Below, in pieces: positions 16,460 through 24,573 of a DNA stretch of 36,403 nt. Position numbers and translations under genes: made by a program. Under the pieces are notes generated by a model. The model was given only the letters and a program-made list of their open reading frames with translations. It had not been told where the DNA came from and ran no database searches. This DNA comes from Bacteroidota bacterium. Lineage in GTDB: Bacteria > Bacteroidota > Bacteroidia > Bacteroidales > NBLH01. Each line of letters starts with the position of its first letter. Position 1 is the stretch's first letter. Where the stretch lies: positions 1 to 36,403 of the forward strand of contig JANYKN010000147.1 in assembly GCA_025361565.1 (NCBI GenBank), written 5' to 3'.

Positions 16460-18140
16460 TGTCCTTTTGCTTTTGAGGTAATAAAATATCGAAACGACTG
16501 CCTCTGTTGATTTCACTTTTCACACTTATTCGCCCTCCAAGAGCCTCAATAATAGCTTTTACATAGCTTAATCCCAATCCAAAACCTTTTATATTGTGGA
16601 TATTGCCTTTTGAAACCCTGTAAAACTTTTCAAAAACTTTCGACTGCGTTTCTTTGCTCAATCCAATCCCTTTATCTTCAACAGAAATTACAATTCCATG
16701 GTTTACCTGATGAGTTGATATTTTGATTTCGGGCAAACCTACGGAATATTTTAATGCATTGTCAATCAAATTATGGATTACGTTTATAAAATGAATTTCA
16801 TCAATCACTGCCATCGGATTTGCACATTCCAATGAAAGATCAATAATTCCATTGTATTTCGAAATTTGCATACCCATTTTTTCAACAGCTTTTTCGATAA
16901 TATCATGAACATCTAGTAAATTAAGGTTTAAATCCATTTCGCGTTTATCCAATAAACTCATTTGCAAAATCCGTTCAACCTGCAAATTCATGCGTTTGTT
17001 TTCTTCTTTTATAATTCGCGTAAAGTGCTCAATTTTAATCTTATCATCAATTACTTTTGGATTTACTATTGAATCGGCAGCCAACGAAATAGTAGCAATT
17101 GGCGTTTTAAATTCGTGCGTCATGTTATTGATAAAATCAGATTTAATGTCTGAAATCTTCTTTTGCCTGATAACCATCATAATACTAATTGAAAAAGCCA
17201 CAATAATTATCAAACTAAAAAACAGGGACGAAGGCAAAAGTATCGAAAGCGATTTGAGAAGATGATCTTGCCTGCCTGGAAAATAAACCACCAAATTATC
17301 AGATTTTGGAATAATATCGTTGGGAAACAGGTTGGTATAGTATTTTTTAAAGTCATTTATCGAGTCAAATCCTTTCGATTCGGGCAATTCCTTTCCATTT
17401 GCTGCATTTAAGACTGTATATTCAAATGGTAGAGTAATATCCTTTTCGAGTAATGAAATTTTCAACAAGGAGTCAATTATCTTATAATCAATCTCTTTAC
17501 GGAACATTCGTACTTTCTGTTCGGTTTCTCCTTCCATTTTTTGAATCAGGCCTTTTACCTTTTCAGTTTTTGCCTTATACTTATCCTTCTTAACAACAAA
17601 AACATTGGATGTGTCCATTTTATAATTAAAATGGGTAGTTAGTCCATTTTGATCAATAAAAATCAAAGTATCATCGGAATTTGTAGAACTTGTGTGGATT
17701 ATTTGAGTTCCATCCTTTTTTCTGATGGTTTGAACAGTATGTTTATTTTGAATTCTTTTCCCATTACCTGTAACTACATTGCTATCAATTAATTGAACAT
17801 CAACAATTGCATTTTCCATTTCAGAAATAAAAATCATTTTATTCACTATAGAATCGTTGAATTCAAAAACCATTGGCTTATTTATACTTGATTTGGGATT
17901 GTCATAATTAATACTGTCATGCCTATGATTGTTTCTTCTTACCTGTGAATGAATAATTTCGATAGTTTCTCTTTGTTCTAATTTTTCAACAAAAGCTTGA
18001 AGTGCATCGTTAACCGTTTGATCGAAATGCACCTCATTTTGTTCAAAAGCAATTTTAATATAATATAATTGCACATAAATGATTCCGGCTAATGCAAATC
18101 CGGCTAAAACAATAATCAATATCAATAATTTTTTACTCAT
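16443..18140 (-). CDS. Sensor histidine kinase with large periplasmic domain
   Basis: 565 residues. A first membrane helix (about 4-24) and a second (about 299-323) bound a periplasmic sensor of some 270 residues not recognised as a named domain. The kinase core follows directly, without an obvious HAMP: H-box MTHEFKTPIATIS with His342, N-box HNLIDNALKYS, G1-like VEDKGIGLS and G2-like GFGLGLSYVKAI. The sequence is typical of the Bacteroidota kinases that pair with OmpR regulators. It is the first gene of a two-gene operon with the response regulator and is divergent from the acidic secreted protein gene at 18283, with 142 bases between the starts. Confidence 0.95.
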   Translation of the reverse strand: MSKKLLILIIVLAGFALAGIIYVQLYYIKIAFEQNEVHFDQTVNDALQAFVEKLEQRETIEIIHSQVRRNNHRHDSINYDNPKSSINKPMVFEFNDSIVNKMIFISEMENAIVDVQLIDSNVVTGNGKRIQNKHTVQTIRKKDGTQIIHTSSTNSDDTLIFIDQNGLTTHFNYKMDTSNVFVVKKDKYKAKTEKVKGLIQKMEGETEQKVRMFRKEIDYKIIDSLLKISLLEKDITLPFEYTVLNAANGKELPESKGFDSINDFKKYYTNLFPNDIIPKSDNLVVYFPGRQDHLLKSLSILLPSSLFFSLIIIVAFSISIMMVIRQKKISDIKSDFINNMTHEFKTPIATISLAADSIVNPKVIDDKIKIEHFTRIIKEENKRMNLQVERILQMSLLDKREMDLNLNLLDVHDIIEKAVEKMGMQISKYNGIIDLSLECANPMAVIDEIHFINVIHNLIDNALKYSVGLPEIKISTHQVNHGIVISVEDKGIGLSKETQSKVFEKFYRVSKGNIHNIKGFGLGLSYVKAIIEALGGRISVKSEINRGSRFDILLPQKQKDNGKSV

Positions 18141-18252
18141 GGCTCAAAATTATGAATTTATATGATTACTCGTTTCAACTTTAACTTTTCATTAAGGTTT
18201 TTTAACCGCAGCTTAACTAAGAAGTTTTGCCCGAACCAGTAGCTTTGCAGAG

Positions 18253-18260
18253 TATATTTG
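18253..18260 (+). promoter_or_regulatory. Putative Bacteroidota -7 promoter element
   Basis: TATATTTG matches TAnnTTTG exactly, 22 bases before the ATG at 18283. A TTTG at 18226-18229 is a possible -33 element, though the 23-base spacing is a little long. It would give a short 5' leader for the secreted protein gene. Confidence 0.45.
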
Positions 18261-18282
18261 TTTAACTAAAATATGAAATATT

Positions 18283-19335
18283 ATGAAACCAACAAACATT
18301 GCACTTCTTTTTCTAATTATTGCTTTGAGTTTTAACTTTACAATAAATGCACAGAATAAAGAAGAAAAGAAAAAAGAAAAAAAGATTGTCATTAAAATTG
18401 ACAAAGAAGAAAATGGTAAAATAACCAAAGTGGATACCACAATTGTATTAAAAGAAGGGGAAGATCCTGCCAAAATACTTGAAAAATATGGAGTTAAAGG
18501 CGATAAAAATATGGCTCATAGCCAAACTTTTAATATAAAAATTGACGATGGAGATACATCAAATATCAACAAAGAAGAAAAAATGGTTTTGGTAACAGTT
18601 GAAAATGAAATGGATAGCCTCGAAAATTGTTTAAATCATGGTAATATGGTTTTCATTACAAGCGATGATGACATGATGAACATGGATGATGATAATGTAA
18701 TGATAATGAGACATCCCCATGGAAAAAAAATAGTCCACATCAAAAAAATTAATGGAAACGACAGTGATGATAGCTTGTTCATTGAAAAACATATTATTAT
18801 GGATGAAGATATGGACATGGGTGGTCAAAAAGTGTTCAGATATGAATTTGACAATAATGGTTTAATCCGTTCAGATATCCAGGGACCACCAATGTTTGCT
18901 GAAGGTATGCATGACAACAGCGATTCAACCATCATAATAGTTAAATCATATAAAGACGGTAAGGAAATAACTGATACAAAGCGGGTAATGAGGAATGAAA
19001 AAAAGGAAAAAAAGGTAATGTTAAAAGTACTCGATCCTGAAAAAGCCGATTTATCCATACTAAAACTTAAAGAAAATTTCAAGAAATTGGAAATTAAGGA
19101 TTTCAACATTATGATGAATAACAACAAGATGCAGATTAATTTCGAACTTCCATCCAAAGACAATACTGCAATAAAGATGATTGACAAAACAGGAAAAGCA
19201 TTATTTGCAGAAGATTTAAAACAATTCCAGGGCAAATATTCAAAAGAAATTGAAGCCTTAAAAGGAGAGTTTTATATCCAAATCGGTCAAGGAAGTAAAT
19301 ACTTTGTAAGGAAAGTAATACTTGATTTTAACTAA
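18283..19335 (+). CDS. Acidic/Lys-rich secreted protein with a T9SS-CTD-like C-terminus
   Basis: 350 residues with a signal peptide (hydrophobic 7-20, cleavage near NAQN). Two low-complexity parts stand out: a Lys/Glu-rich segment right after the signal (KEEKKKEKKIVIKIDKEE) and an Asp/Met-rich segment SDDDMMNMDDDNVMIMRHPHG (127-147), which could bind cations. The last about 65 residues (KMIDKTGKALFAEDLKQFQG, then YSKEIEALKGEFYIQI, then YFVRKVI) resemble the beta-strand pattern of type IX secretion type A sorting domains, but the usual YPNP start motif is absent. The overall function is not recognised. It is divergent from a two-component system and is a likely target or feedback partner of it. 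A strong terminator follows. Confidence 0.75.
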   Translation: MKPTNIALLFLIIALSFNFTINAQNKEEKKKEKKIVIKIDKEENGKITKVDTTIVLKEGEDPAKILEKYGVKGDKNMAHSQTFNIKIDDGDTSNINKEEKMVLVTVENEMDSLENCLNHGNMVFITSDDDMMNMDDDNVMIMRHPHGKKIVHIKKINGNDSDDSLFIEKHIIMDEDMDMGGQKVFRYEFDNNGLIRSDIQGPPMFAEGMHDNSDSTIIIVKSYKDGKEITDTKRVMRNEKKEKKVMLKVLDPEKADLSILKLKENFKKLEIKDFNIMMNNNKMQINFELPSKDNTAIKMIDKTGKALFAEDLKQFQGKYSKEIEALKGEFYIQIGQGSKYFVRKVILDFN

Positions 19336-19355
19336 ACTTTTCTGATTTCTTATTT

Positions 19356-19390
19356 AAAGCCATCTTTATCGTTTTGATAGAGATGGCTTT
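19356..19390 (+). terminator. Rho-independent terminator after the acidic secreted protein gene
   Basis: AAAGCCATCT (19356-19365) pairs perfectly with AGATGGCTTT (19381-19390), and the stem extends inward by TTATC/GATAG with one mismatch, closing on a short loop. It is followed by TACTATTTTTATATA. It lies 21 bases after the stop. Confidence 0.82.
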
Positions 19391-19465
19391 ACTATTTTTA
19401 TATAGATAGAAATGAAAAACATTTCAAATTATTGTTATGGGCACAAACTTTCAATAAAAGTTTTT

Positions 19466-19473
19466 TATTTTTG
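19466..19473 (+). promoter_or_regulatory. Putative -7 promoter element of the STAS-like operon
   Basis: TATTTTTG matches TAnnTTTG, 53 bases before the ATG at 19527. A small hairpin, AAACTTT (19445-19451) with AAAGTTT (19457-19463), sits just upstream. No good -33 element is seen. Confidence 0.35.
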
Positions 19474-19526
19474 TGAGTAATCCATACATTTAAAAATTTA
19501 AAATCAATTATTTAAAAAATTACAAA

Positions 19527-19883
19527 ATGGGCTTGTCATATATAAACCACAAAGGGAAAAAAATCATGTATGTTGATTACACACATTGTAAAAACCCAAA
19601 AGAAATGATAGAAGTATTGAATGAAGTGAGGCGTGAATATGAAAGAACAACAGAAACATTTGTTGCTATTGCTGATTTCAGGGGAAATTTTGGAAGCTCC
19701 GAATTTATGAAAGAAGCAAACAAGCTTGGAAAGGATATTCTTGATAAAAGAACACTTAAAACAGCAGTTTTGGGTGTAACCGGTATAAAAAAAATATTGT
19801 TAAATGCCTATAATGCAATTGTCAGTAATAAGCTGGTAGCTTTTGATACCAGAGAAGAGGCACTTGAATATCTTGTAAAATAA
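19527..19883 (+). CDS. STAS/SpoIIAA-like small protein, copy 1
   Basis: 118 residues, cytosolic. The pattern of short strands and helices (KGKKIMYVDYTHC, then a helix, VAIADFRG, then KTAVLGVTGIKKILLNAY and FDTREEALEYL) resembles STAS or SpoIIAA-like folds, which act in anti-sigma partner switching or membrane lipid binding. This is a fold-level guess; no catalytic motif is seen. The next gene is the same length and about two thirds identical by hand count, without gaps, so the two arose by tandem duplication. The absolutely conserved block between copies is DKRTLKT and TGIKKILLN. It is the first gene of a tight three-gene set with a lipoprotein. Confidence 0.8.
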   Translation: MGLSYINHKGKKIMYVDYTHCKNPKEMIEVLNEVRREYERTTETFVAIADFRGNFGSSEFMKEANKLGKDILDKRTLKTAVLGVTGIKKILLNAYNAIVSNKLVAFDTREEALEYLVK

Positions 19884-19915
19884 CTTTTTGCTTAAATCAA
19901 TTAAAAATAAATAAA

Positions 19916-20272
19916 ATGAGCTTTTCATATATTACCTATAAAGGAAAAAAAATTCTTTATGTAGATTATACTCAGTGCAAAACAACTGAAGATATGCTAA
20001 AAGTACTTGAATCGGTAAAAAGGGAGTATGAAACTACAACACATATGTTTATCACTGTCAATGATTTCAGGGGAACATATGGAAGTTCCGAATTTATGAA
20101 AAGGGCAAGTCAACTTGGGAAAGAAGTTTTTGACAAAAGAACTCTAAAAACGACTGTGCTTGGCATTACAGGAATAAAAAAAATATTGCTTAATGGTTAT
20201 AATTCCTTGGTAAAAACTAAATTAATTCCATTCGATACCAAAGAAGAAGCGCTGGAATATCTGGTAAAATAA
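19916..20272 (+). CDS. STAS/SpoIIAA-like small protein, copy 2
   Basis: 118 residues, 32 bases after copy 1 and 18 bases before the lipoprotein gene. It shares KGKKI, YVDYT, DFRG, GSSEFMK, DKRTLKT, TGIKKILLN and EEALEYLVK with copy 1. Differences are mostly conservative and concentrate in the first helix and in the strand before DFRG (FVAIA versus FITVN), which could reflect different partners. The fold guess is the same as for copy 1. The function is unknown. Confidence 0.8.
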   Translation: MSFSYITYKGKKILYVDYTQCKTTEDMLKVLESVKREYETTTHMFITVNDFRGTYGSSEFMKRASQLGKEVFDKRTLKTTVLGITGIKKILLNGYNSLVKTKLIPFDTKEEALEYLVK

Positions 20273-20290
20273 TATTAAAATGCAATCAAA

Positions 20291-21595
20291 ATGAAAAGCC
20301 TTTTTATTGCCCTTTTTGCAATAATCTTGTTTGCAAACCTATCCTGTTCCCGAAAAAAAGAAGACTTGCTTGAAAAAGAACGAAAAGAACTACATAAAAA
20401 ACTTGAAGACAACATTTCGTTGGATATTTACAGGGGAGCAAAAATATCACTACGATCGATTCCAGAAGATATTAATGTTAAAAGTCTGGACAGCTTGTAC
20501 AATAGCTTAGAAAAAAAGCAAGTTAGCGGTCTGAATATTCAAAAATACACTGTTTATTTAATAAGTACTTTACTGGATGCAAAGGATAGCAGCAAAAATA
20601 TCTCAATATCCGATGGTCTGGAAATATTAAGAGCTTACTCTAAACTAAAAGAAGAACTCAAAAATACCGATGAAGATAGTTTTCCAACCTTAATGGAAAT
20701 TTTACTTTATATCAACAATCTTAATGATGCTGAAAATCAAGATTTAATAAAAGCACTAAAATGGAATAATTCAAAAGAACATTTGGTTTTAGCAACTGTT
20801 TTGATGACTGCCAAACAATTACCTGAGACAATGCAATTGTACGAATTGTCCAAACTGAATATTGAAAAACTCGAAAAAACAGAAATAAAACCCATTTCAG
20901 GAATGATCAAAGGCATTGTTTATATGCAAAACACTTGGAAATACCTGGCCGAAGAAGCTTTAACCCAAAGCATAAATTCACTTGACAACGATAACATCCA
21001 ATTTGAGTATAGTTCATTCCCAGTATTGTTCGAAGGCACAAAAGTAGAAACCAAAGAAGCACAAAAAATACAATTACACGCTCTGGCCAATTTACTTAGA
21101 GGTTTTGTAAGATCTAAAATGAAAGATAATGATAAAAATGAATTGGCGATATCCGATTTTGAAATTTTTATAGCAGATGCAAAAATTTTAGGTGCCGATA
21201 ATGAATTGGTGTGGTTTGCGGGCGCATATGTGGCTATTAACAAGGAAGACAACAAGCAGGCAATTACTTATTTGGATAAATTACAAAACAGTAAATATTT
21301 TAATGATAATGAGAAAGATGCGATCAATGAAGTTAAAGCATATTTAGCGGACAGAAAAAAAGACAAAGCGCTAAAGAGTATTTATGATAATCTTTTCATC
21401 GGTAAATTGGTTTCGATATTCCTTTATAATTATTTTGGTGAAATTGATTGGTACAAAGCATTCAAACAAACAAAAGCTGGCAAACAATTACTTGAATTAC
21501 CAACTATAGTCAATTCGGAATACAAAAAAATGGACAATATTGATCCTTCTAAACTTCAGGAAAAAGGGAAAGAGATGATTAAGGATATTTTTTAA
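20291..21595 (+). CDS. Hypothetical helical lipoprotein
   Basis: 434 residues. The signal sequence MKSLFIALFAIILFANLSC has a lipobox with Cys19, followed by a charged, helix-rich body. No Pfam-type motif is recognised. Repeated helix pairs (ALANLLRGFVRSKMKDNDKNE, then ISDFEIFIADA, VAINKEDNKQAITYLDKL) suggest a TPR- or SEL1-like solenoid. It is the third gene of the set with the two STAS-like proteins, with an 18-base gap, so it is probably co-transcribed. A link between an envelope lipoprotein and two small cytosolic proteins may reflect stress sensing, but this is speculative. Confidence 0.75.
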   Translation: MKSLFIALFAIILFANLSCSRKKEDLLEKERKELHKKLEDNISLDIYRGAKISLRSIPEDINVKSLDSLYNSLEKKQVSGLNIQKYTVYLISTLLDAKDSSKNISISDGLEILRAYSKLKEELKNTDEDSFPTLMEILLYINNLNDAENQDLIKALKWNNSKEHLVLATVLMTAKQLPETMQLYELSKLNIEKLEKTEIKPISGMIKGIVYMQNTWKYLAEEALTQSINSLDNDNIQFEYSSFPVLFEGTKVETKEAQKIQLHALANLLRGFVRSKMKDNDKNELAISDFEIFIADAKILGADNELVWFAGAYVAINKEDNKQAITYLDKLQNSKYFNDNEKDAINEVKAYLADRKKDKALKSIYDNLFIGKLVSIFLYNYFGEIDWYKAFKQTKAGKQLLELPTIVNSEYKKMDNIDPSKLQEKGKEMIKDIF

Positions 21596-21760
21596 TTCTA
21601 CTTTCGCATATTGAATTATTACTATGTTATTGCTCATTTGAATCAAAAAAAAGGGGTTGCCGTAATAACTGAAATTGCAGAGGATTATAGGCGTTCTGCG
21701 ACAAAAATCCGTCGGCCGTGCTCCAAGTATAAGTAAATGCTCCGAAAAGGATATTTTTGT

Positions 21761-21795
21761 CTTGATTTTTGTTTCTTTTCATCAAGGAAAAGAAA
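21761..21795. repeat. Alternative-stem element downstream of the kdsC-like gene
   Basis: TTTCTTTTC (21772-21780) is followed by ATCAAG and the exact complement GAAAAGAAA (21787-21795). CTTGAT (21761-21766) can instead pair with the ATCAAG loop (21781-21786), so two exclusive stems share this segment. On the minus strand it lies about 85 bases after the KdsC-like stop and could terminate that operon. Similar sequences recur between genes in Bacteroidota (from memory). Confidence 0.4.
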
Positions 21796-21879
21796 AAGAA
21801 AAACAGAACAAAGATGTTAAATTTGAAAAAATTAATACTTGAATCATAATCAACAATTAACTTAGGTACAATATAGAAA

Positions 21880-22584
21880 TTATAGCTCCACAATCTTTCC
21901 ATCTTCAAAACGAAGTTTTCTGAAATTCACTGTTTTGCGCTGATCCAAATAATCGGTGTATAATTTGCTAAAATCGGTACGTTCATTAACTGCTAAATCA
22001 TGCTGACCAAGCAAACCAAGAATCAGTTCCGATACTTCGCGAATGGCATGGTTTCCGCCTTGCTGAGCAGTAATATAATCGCAATATTTATGCTCAATGG
22101 CATATTTTATAAAAAGGGGCGAAGCATGGCGCCTCACCATAAATTTCAAGCCACATTTACGTGAAATTGGAAAATCAAGCACATCATCAAAGCAAAAAGC
22201 AACTTCTTCGGCTTTCAGATCAAAAGTTTCCAGAAAATGATCAAAAGCAACTGCCTTGTTTTTGAAGCTGAAATAAATATGATGAAAATTCTCACGCTCG
22301 GCCAATTTAATCGCTGTTTGGTTATTTTCACCGGTTACAATAGCAACAAAAGGTAAATTATGATTATTAGCAAGCCAATATCCAAACCTTAAAAGGTTAA
22401 TCCCCATTGAATCAGGCTCGGAATAAAAACTTGATTTATTTTCGTCTTTGGCACCTGAATTAAAAACCCCGTCCCAATCAAATATATAAGCTTTTATATT
22501 TTTAAGCTTTTCCTGAATAAAAGAAGGGGACGAAATAAATTCGCCCCCTTGGTTTTGAAACAACTGCTGTATTTCGTTTATCAT
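21880..22584 (-). CDS. KdsC-like HAD phosphatase (Kdo-8-phosphate phosphatase type)
   Basis: 234 residues, longer than typical KdsC (roughly 170-190) because of about 29 extra N-terminal and some C-terminal residues. HAD motif I is FDWDGVFNSG (around 35-44): the nucleophile and acid/base Asp are both present, with Trp between them. Motif II is IVTGENN, motif III uses the Lys of FKNKAVAF, and motif IV is CFDDVLDFP. The C-terminal GGNHAIREVSELIL matches the KdsC tail (GGxGAVREVxDLIL). The expected reaction is hydrolysis of Kdo-8-phosphate to Kdo. It is the last gene of the operon with kdsA and kdnAB-like genes, which makes the pathway role likely, though the divergence could mean a different sugar-acid phosphate. 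Confidence 0.82.
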   Translation of the reverse strand: MINEIQQLFQNQGGEFISSPSFIQEKLKNIKAYIFDWDGVFNSGAKDENKSSFYSEPDSMGINLLRFGYWLANNHNLPFVAIVTGENNQTAIKLAERENFHHIYFSFKNKAVAFDHFLETFDLKAEEVAFCFDDVLDFPISRKCGLKFMVRRHASPLFIKYAIEHKYCDYITAQQGGNHAIREVSELILGLLGQHDLAVNERTDFSKLYTDYLDQRKTVNFRKLRFEDGKIVEL

Positions 22585-22686
22585 TTATCTTGTCTAATTT
22601 AACTGAAACTAGAAATTAGTTATTGGAAATTAAAAGAAAACTTTTATGATTTTCAAGTTCTAAATTCAAAATTCCAATTTCTAAAA

Positions 22687-23691
22687 TTAAATATCCTGAA
22701 TATCCAATAATCCAACTGGTTTACCTTTTTCGGTAACCAAAAGATTATCAACTTTATGTACTTTGAACAAATCGTTGGCTTTGAATAATAATTCGTCACT
22801 TTCGATTGTTAATGGTGTATTATAGTTTAAATCAGACATTTTTTGTTGTAAAACATCCCTGCCACCTTTCTGTAACAAACGACGTAAATCGCCATCTGTA
22901 AATACACCGCGTGCTTCATTTGCACCATTTACAATCACAATACAACCAAATCCGTATTCAGTCATTTTAATAATTGCTTCCTGTAAAACTGTATCGGATT
23001 TAACAATTGGATTAACATTGCTCATTACATCCTTAACTTTTACTGTCATTAACTTGGTGTGTTCATAAAACTGTTCAGTTCCAAGAGTAGTAAAGTTATT
23101 TTCAGGCATTTGCTGAAGTACTTTATAAGGAACTGTAATAGTATGAACACCAATATTGATCGCATTGCGAACATGTTCAATATTTCGTACTGATGAGAAC
23201 ATGATTTTTGAGTCGTAGCCATAATAATTTACAGCCTCAACACATTGTTCTACCAGTGCCAATGCATCATGGCCTTGATCCTGAAGACGGCCAACAAGCG
23301 GACAAACATATGATGCACCGGCATGCATGGCCATATAGGCTTGCTGAAGGGTATAAACCAGATGCACATTAACAAGGATATCCTCGTTTCTAAGCATTTT
23401 ACATGCTTTTACACCTTCAAGCGAAATTGGAATTTTAAATACAGAAGAATCTTTTTGCAGTCCTAAATCAATGAGACGATGAGCTTCACCATAGATCTCT
23501 TCAGCGGTTTTACCTAAAGCTTCCACTTGCAAAACAGGCACAATATCTGCCAATTTCAAGATTAAAGCATCAACATCGGTTACTCCATGTCTGTGCATGA
23601 AAGTGGGCGTGGTAGTTAAACCATCTAAAAACCCTAATTTAAAAGCCTTTTCAATTTCATTAAAATCGGCACTGTCTAGGTACAATTCCAT
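22687..23691 (-). CDS. Transaldolase-family protein fused to a KdsD-like CBS pair
   Basis: 334 residues. Residues 1 to about 212 are a transaldolase/fructose-6-phosphate-aldolase fold: MELYLDSADF with Asp6, LTTTPT (25-30), Gln55, and the Schiff-base lysine Lys86 in VFKIPIS. Residues about 217-334 are two CBS motifs; GVFTDGDLRRLL (262-273) nearly repeats the CBS region of the arabinose-5-phosphate isomerase KdsD (GIFTDGDLRR). So the CBS tail of KdsD appears joined to a transaldolase in place of the SIS isomerase domain. Compared from memory with E. coli FSA, Asn28 is Thr28, Thr109 is His110 and Tyr131 is Leu132, so specificity probably differs. It starts 5 bases after kdsA, which indicates tight coupling. 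A role in supplying or gating the pentose phosphate is inferred. Confidence 0.9.
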   Translation of the reverse strand: MELYLDSADFNEIEKAFKLGFLDGLTTTPTFMHRHGVTDVDALILKLADIVPVLQVEALGKTAEEIYGEAHRLIDLGLQKDSSVFKIPISLEGVKACKMLRNEDILVNVHLVYTLQQAYMAMHAGASYVCPLVGRLQDQGHDALALVEQCVEAVNYYGYDSKIMFSSVRNIEHVRNAINIGVHTITVPYKVLQQMPENNFTTLGTEQFYEHTKLMTVKVKDVMSNVNPIVKSDTVLQEAIIKMTEYGFGCIVIVNGANEARGVFTDGDLRRLLQKGGRDVLQQKMSDLNYNTPLTIESDELLFKANDLFKVHKVDNLLVTEKGKPVGLLDIQDI

Positions 23692-23696
23692 AATTT

Positions 23697-24530
23697 CTAT
23701 TTTCTATATTTAACTTCTAAGTGATGAAATTCTATAATTGGTTTTAAAAATTCTTCTAAATCGGTAACGCATAATTGACTTGCTGCATCGCAAAGTGCTT
23801 TTGCAGGCTCAGGATGTGCTTCAATAAAAATGCCGTCAATACCAGCTGCCACGCCTGCCCTTGCCAAAACTGGAAGATATTGCCTTGCCCCGCCGCTAGG
23901 ATCTGCACTTGGAATACCATATTTTCTAATGGCATGGGTTACGTCAAAAATAACCGGATATCCAATTTTATTCAACTCATAAAAACTACGTGGATCCACA
24001 ATTAAATCGTTGTAACCAAAAGTATAACCCCTTTCGGTCAATAAAATTTGATCGTTACCAGCCTCAACAGCCTTTTGAGCTGGTTTAGCCATATTTTCGG
24101 GTGCTAAAAACTGACCATGTTTGATGTTAATAACCTTGCCGGTTTTTGCAACTTCAACCAATAATTCAGTTTGCATACAAAGGTAGGCCGGTATTTGGAT
24201 TATATCCAAAACTTCAGCAGCAGCCTTGGCTTGAGTAGGGTAGTGGATATCGGATAAAATCGAAAAACCAAATGTTTCTTTGATTTTCTGAAGCATTTTT
24301 AAACCTTCTTCCAAACCCGGACCATTGTAATATTGCAATGAACTGCGGTTGTCCTTGGTAAATGATGATTTATAGATGGTTGGGATGTTCAGTTTCTCAG
24401 AAATCCTTTTCAGATATTCTGCGGTTTTCATCATAATTGATTCATCCTCAATTACACATGGGCCAGAGATTAGAAACAACTCGTCGGAACCACATGATAT
24501 ATTTCCTACTTTTACAATTTTTTTATTCAT
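23697..24530 (-). CDS. kdsA: KdsA, 3-deoxy-8-phosphooctulonate synthase (metal-dependent class, variant active site)
   Basis: 277 residues, the normal length. KdsA condenses phosphoenolpyruvate with D-arabinose 5-phosphate to give Kdo-8-phosphate. The N-terminal ISGPCVIE has Cys25, the mark of the metal-dependent class. Further landmarks are LTERGYTFGYNDLIVD, IFDVTHA and FIEAHPEPAKALCD. Three otherwise conserved motifs differ: KANRS is KDNRS (59-63, preceded by Thr in place of Asp), RQTD is MQTE (119-122) and KKGQ/KKPQ is KHGQ (137-140). In the Aquifex enzyme the region of the first two helps hold the pentose phosphate (from memory), so altered substrate use is possible. It lies between the kdnB-like gene and the transaldolase-CBS gene. 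Confidence 0.93.
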   Translation of the reverse strand: MNKKIVKVGNISCGSDELFLISGPCVIEDESIMMKTAEYLKRISEKLNIPTIYKSSFTKDNRSSLQYYNGPGLEEGLKMLQKIKETFGFSILSDIHYPTQAKAAAEVLDIIQIPAYLCMQTELLVEVAKTGKVINIKHGQFLAPENMAKPAQKAVEAGNDQILLTERGYTFGYNDLIVDPRSFYELNKIGYPVIFDVTHAIRKYGIPSADPSGGARQYLPVLARAGVAAGIDGIFIEAHPEPAKALCDAASQLCVTDLEEFLKPIIEFHHLEVKYRK

Positions 24531-24573
24531 TATGTATTTGATCTTAAGTTAAATCAAAATATGATTTGCTAAT

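Noticed and set aside
15758-16516. Response regulator start at 16516
   Set aside because: It would add 19 residues lacking family similarity and overlap the kinase by 74 bases; the ATG at 16459 gives the normal receiver start.
21627-21908. 93-codon minus-strand frame overlapping the start of the kdsC-like stop region
   Set aside because: Phe/Lys-rich translation of a repeat-like intergenic sequence, overlapping a well-supported gene.
22687-23691. Annotation as a plain transaldolase or fructose-6-phosphate aldolase
   Set aside because: The C-terminal third is a CBS pair closest to KdsD, and several FSA active-site positions differ.
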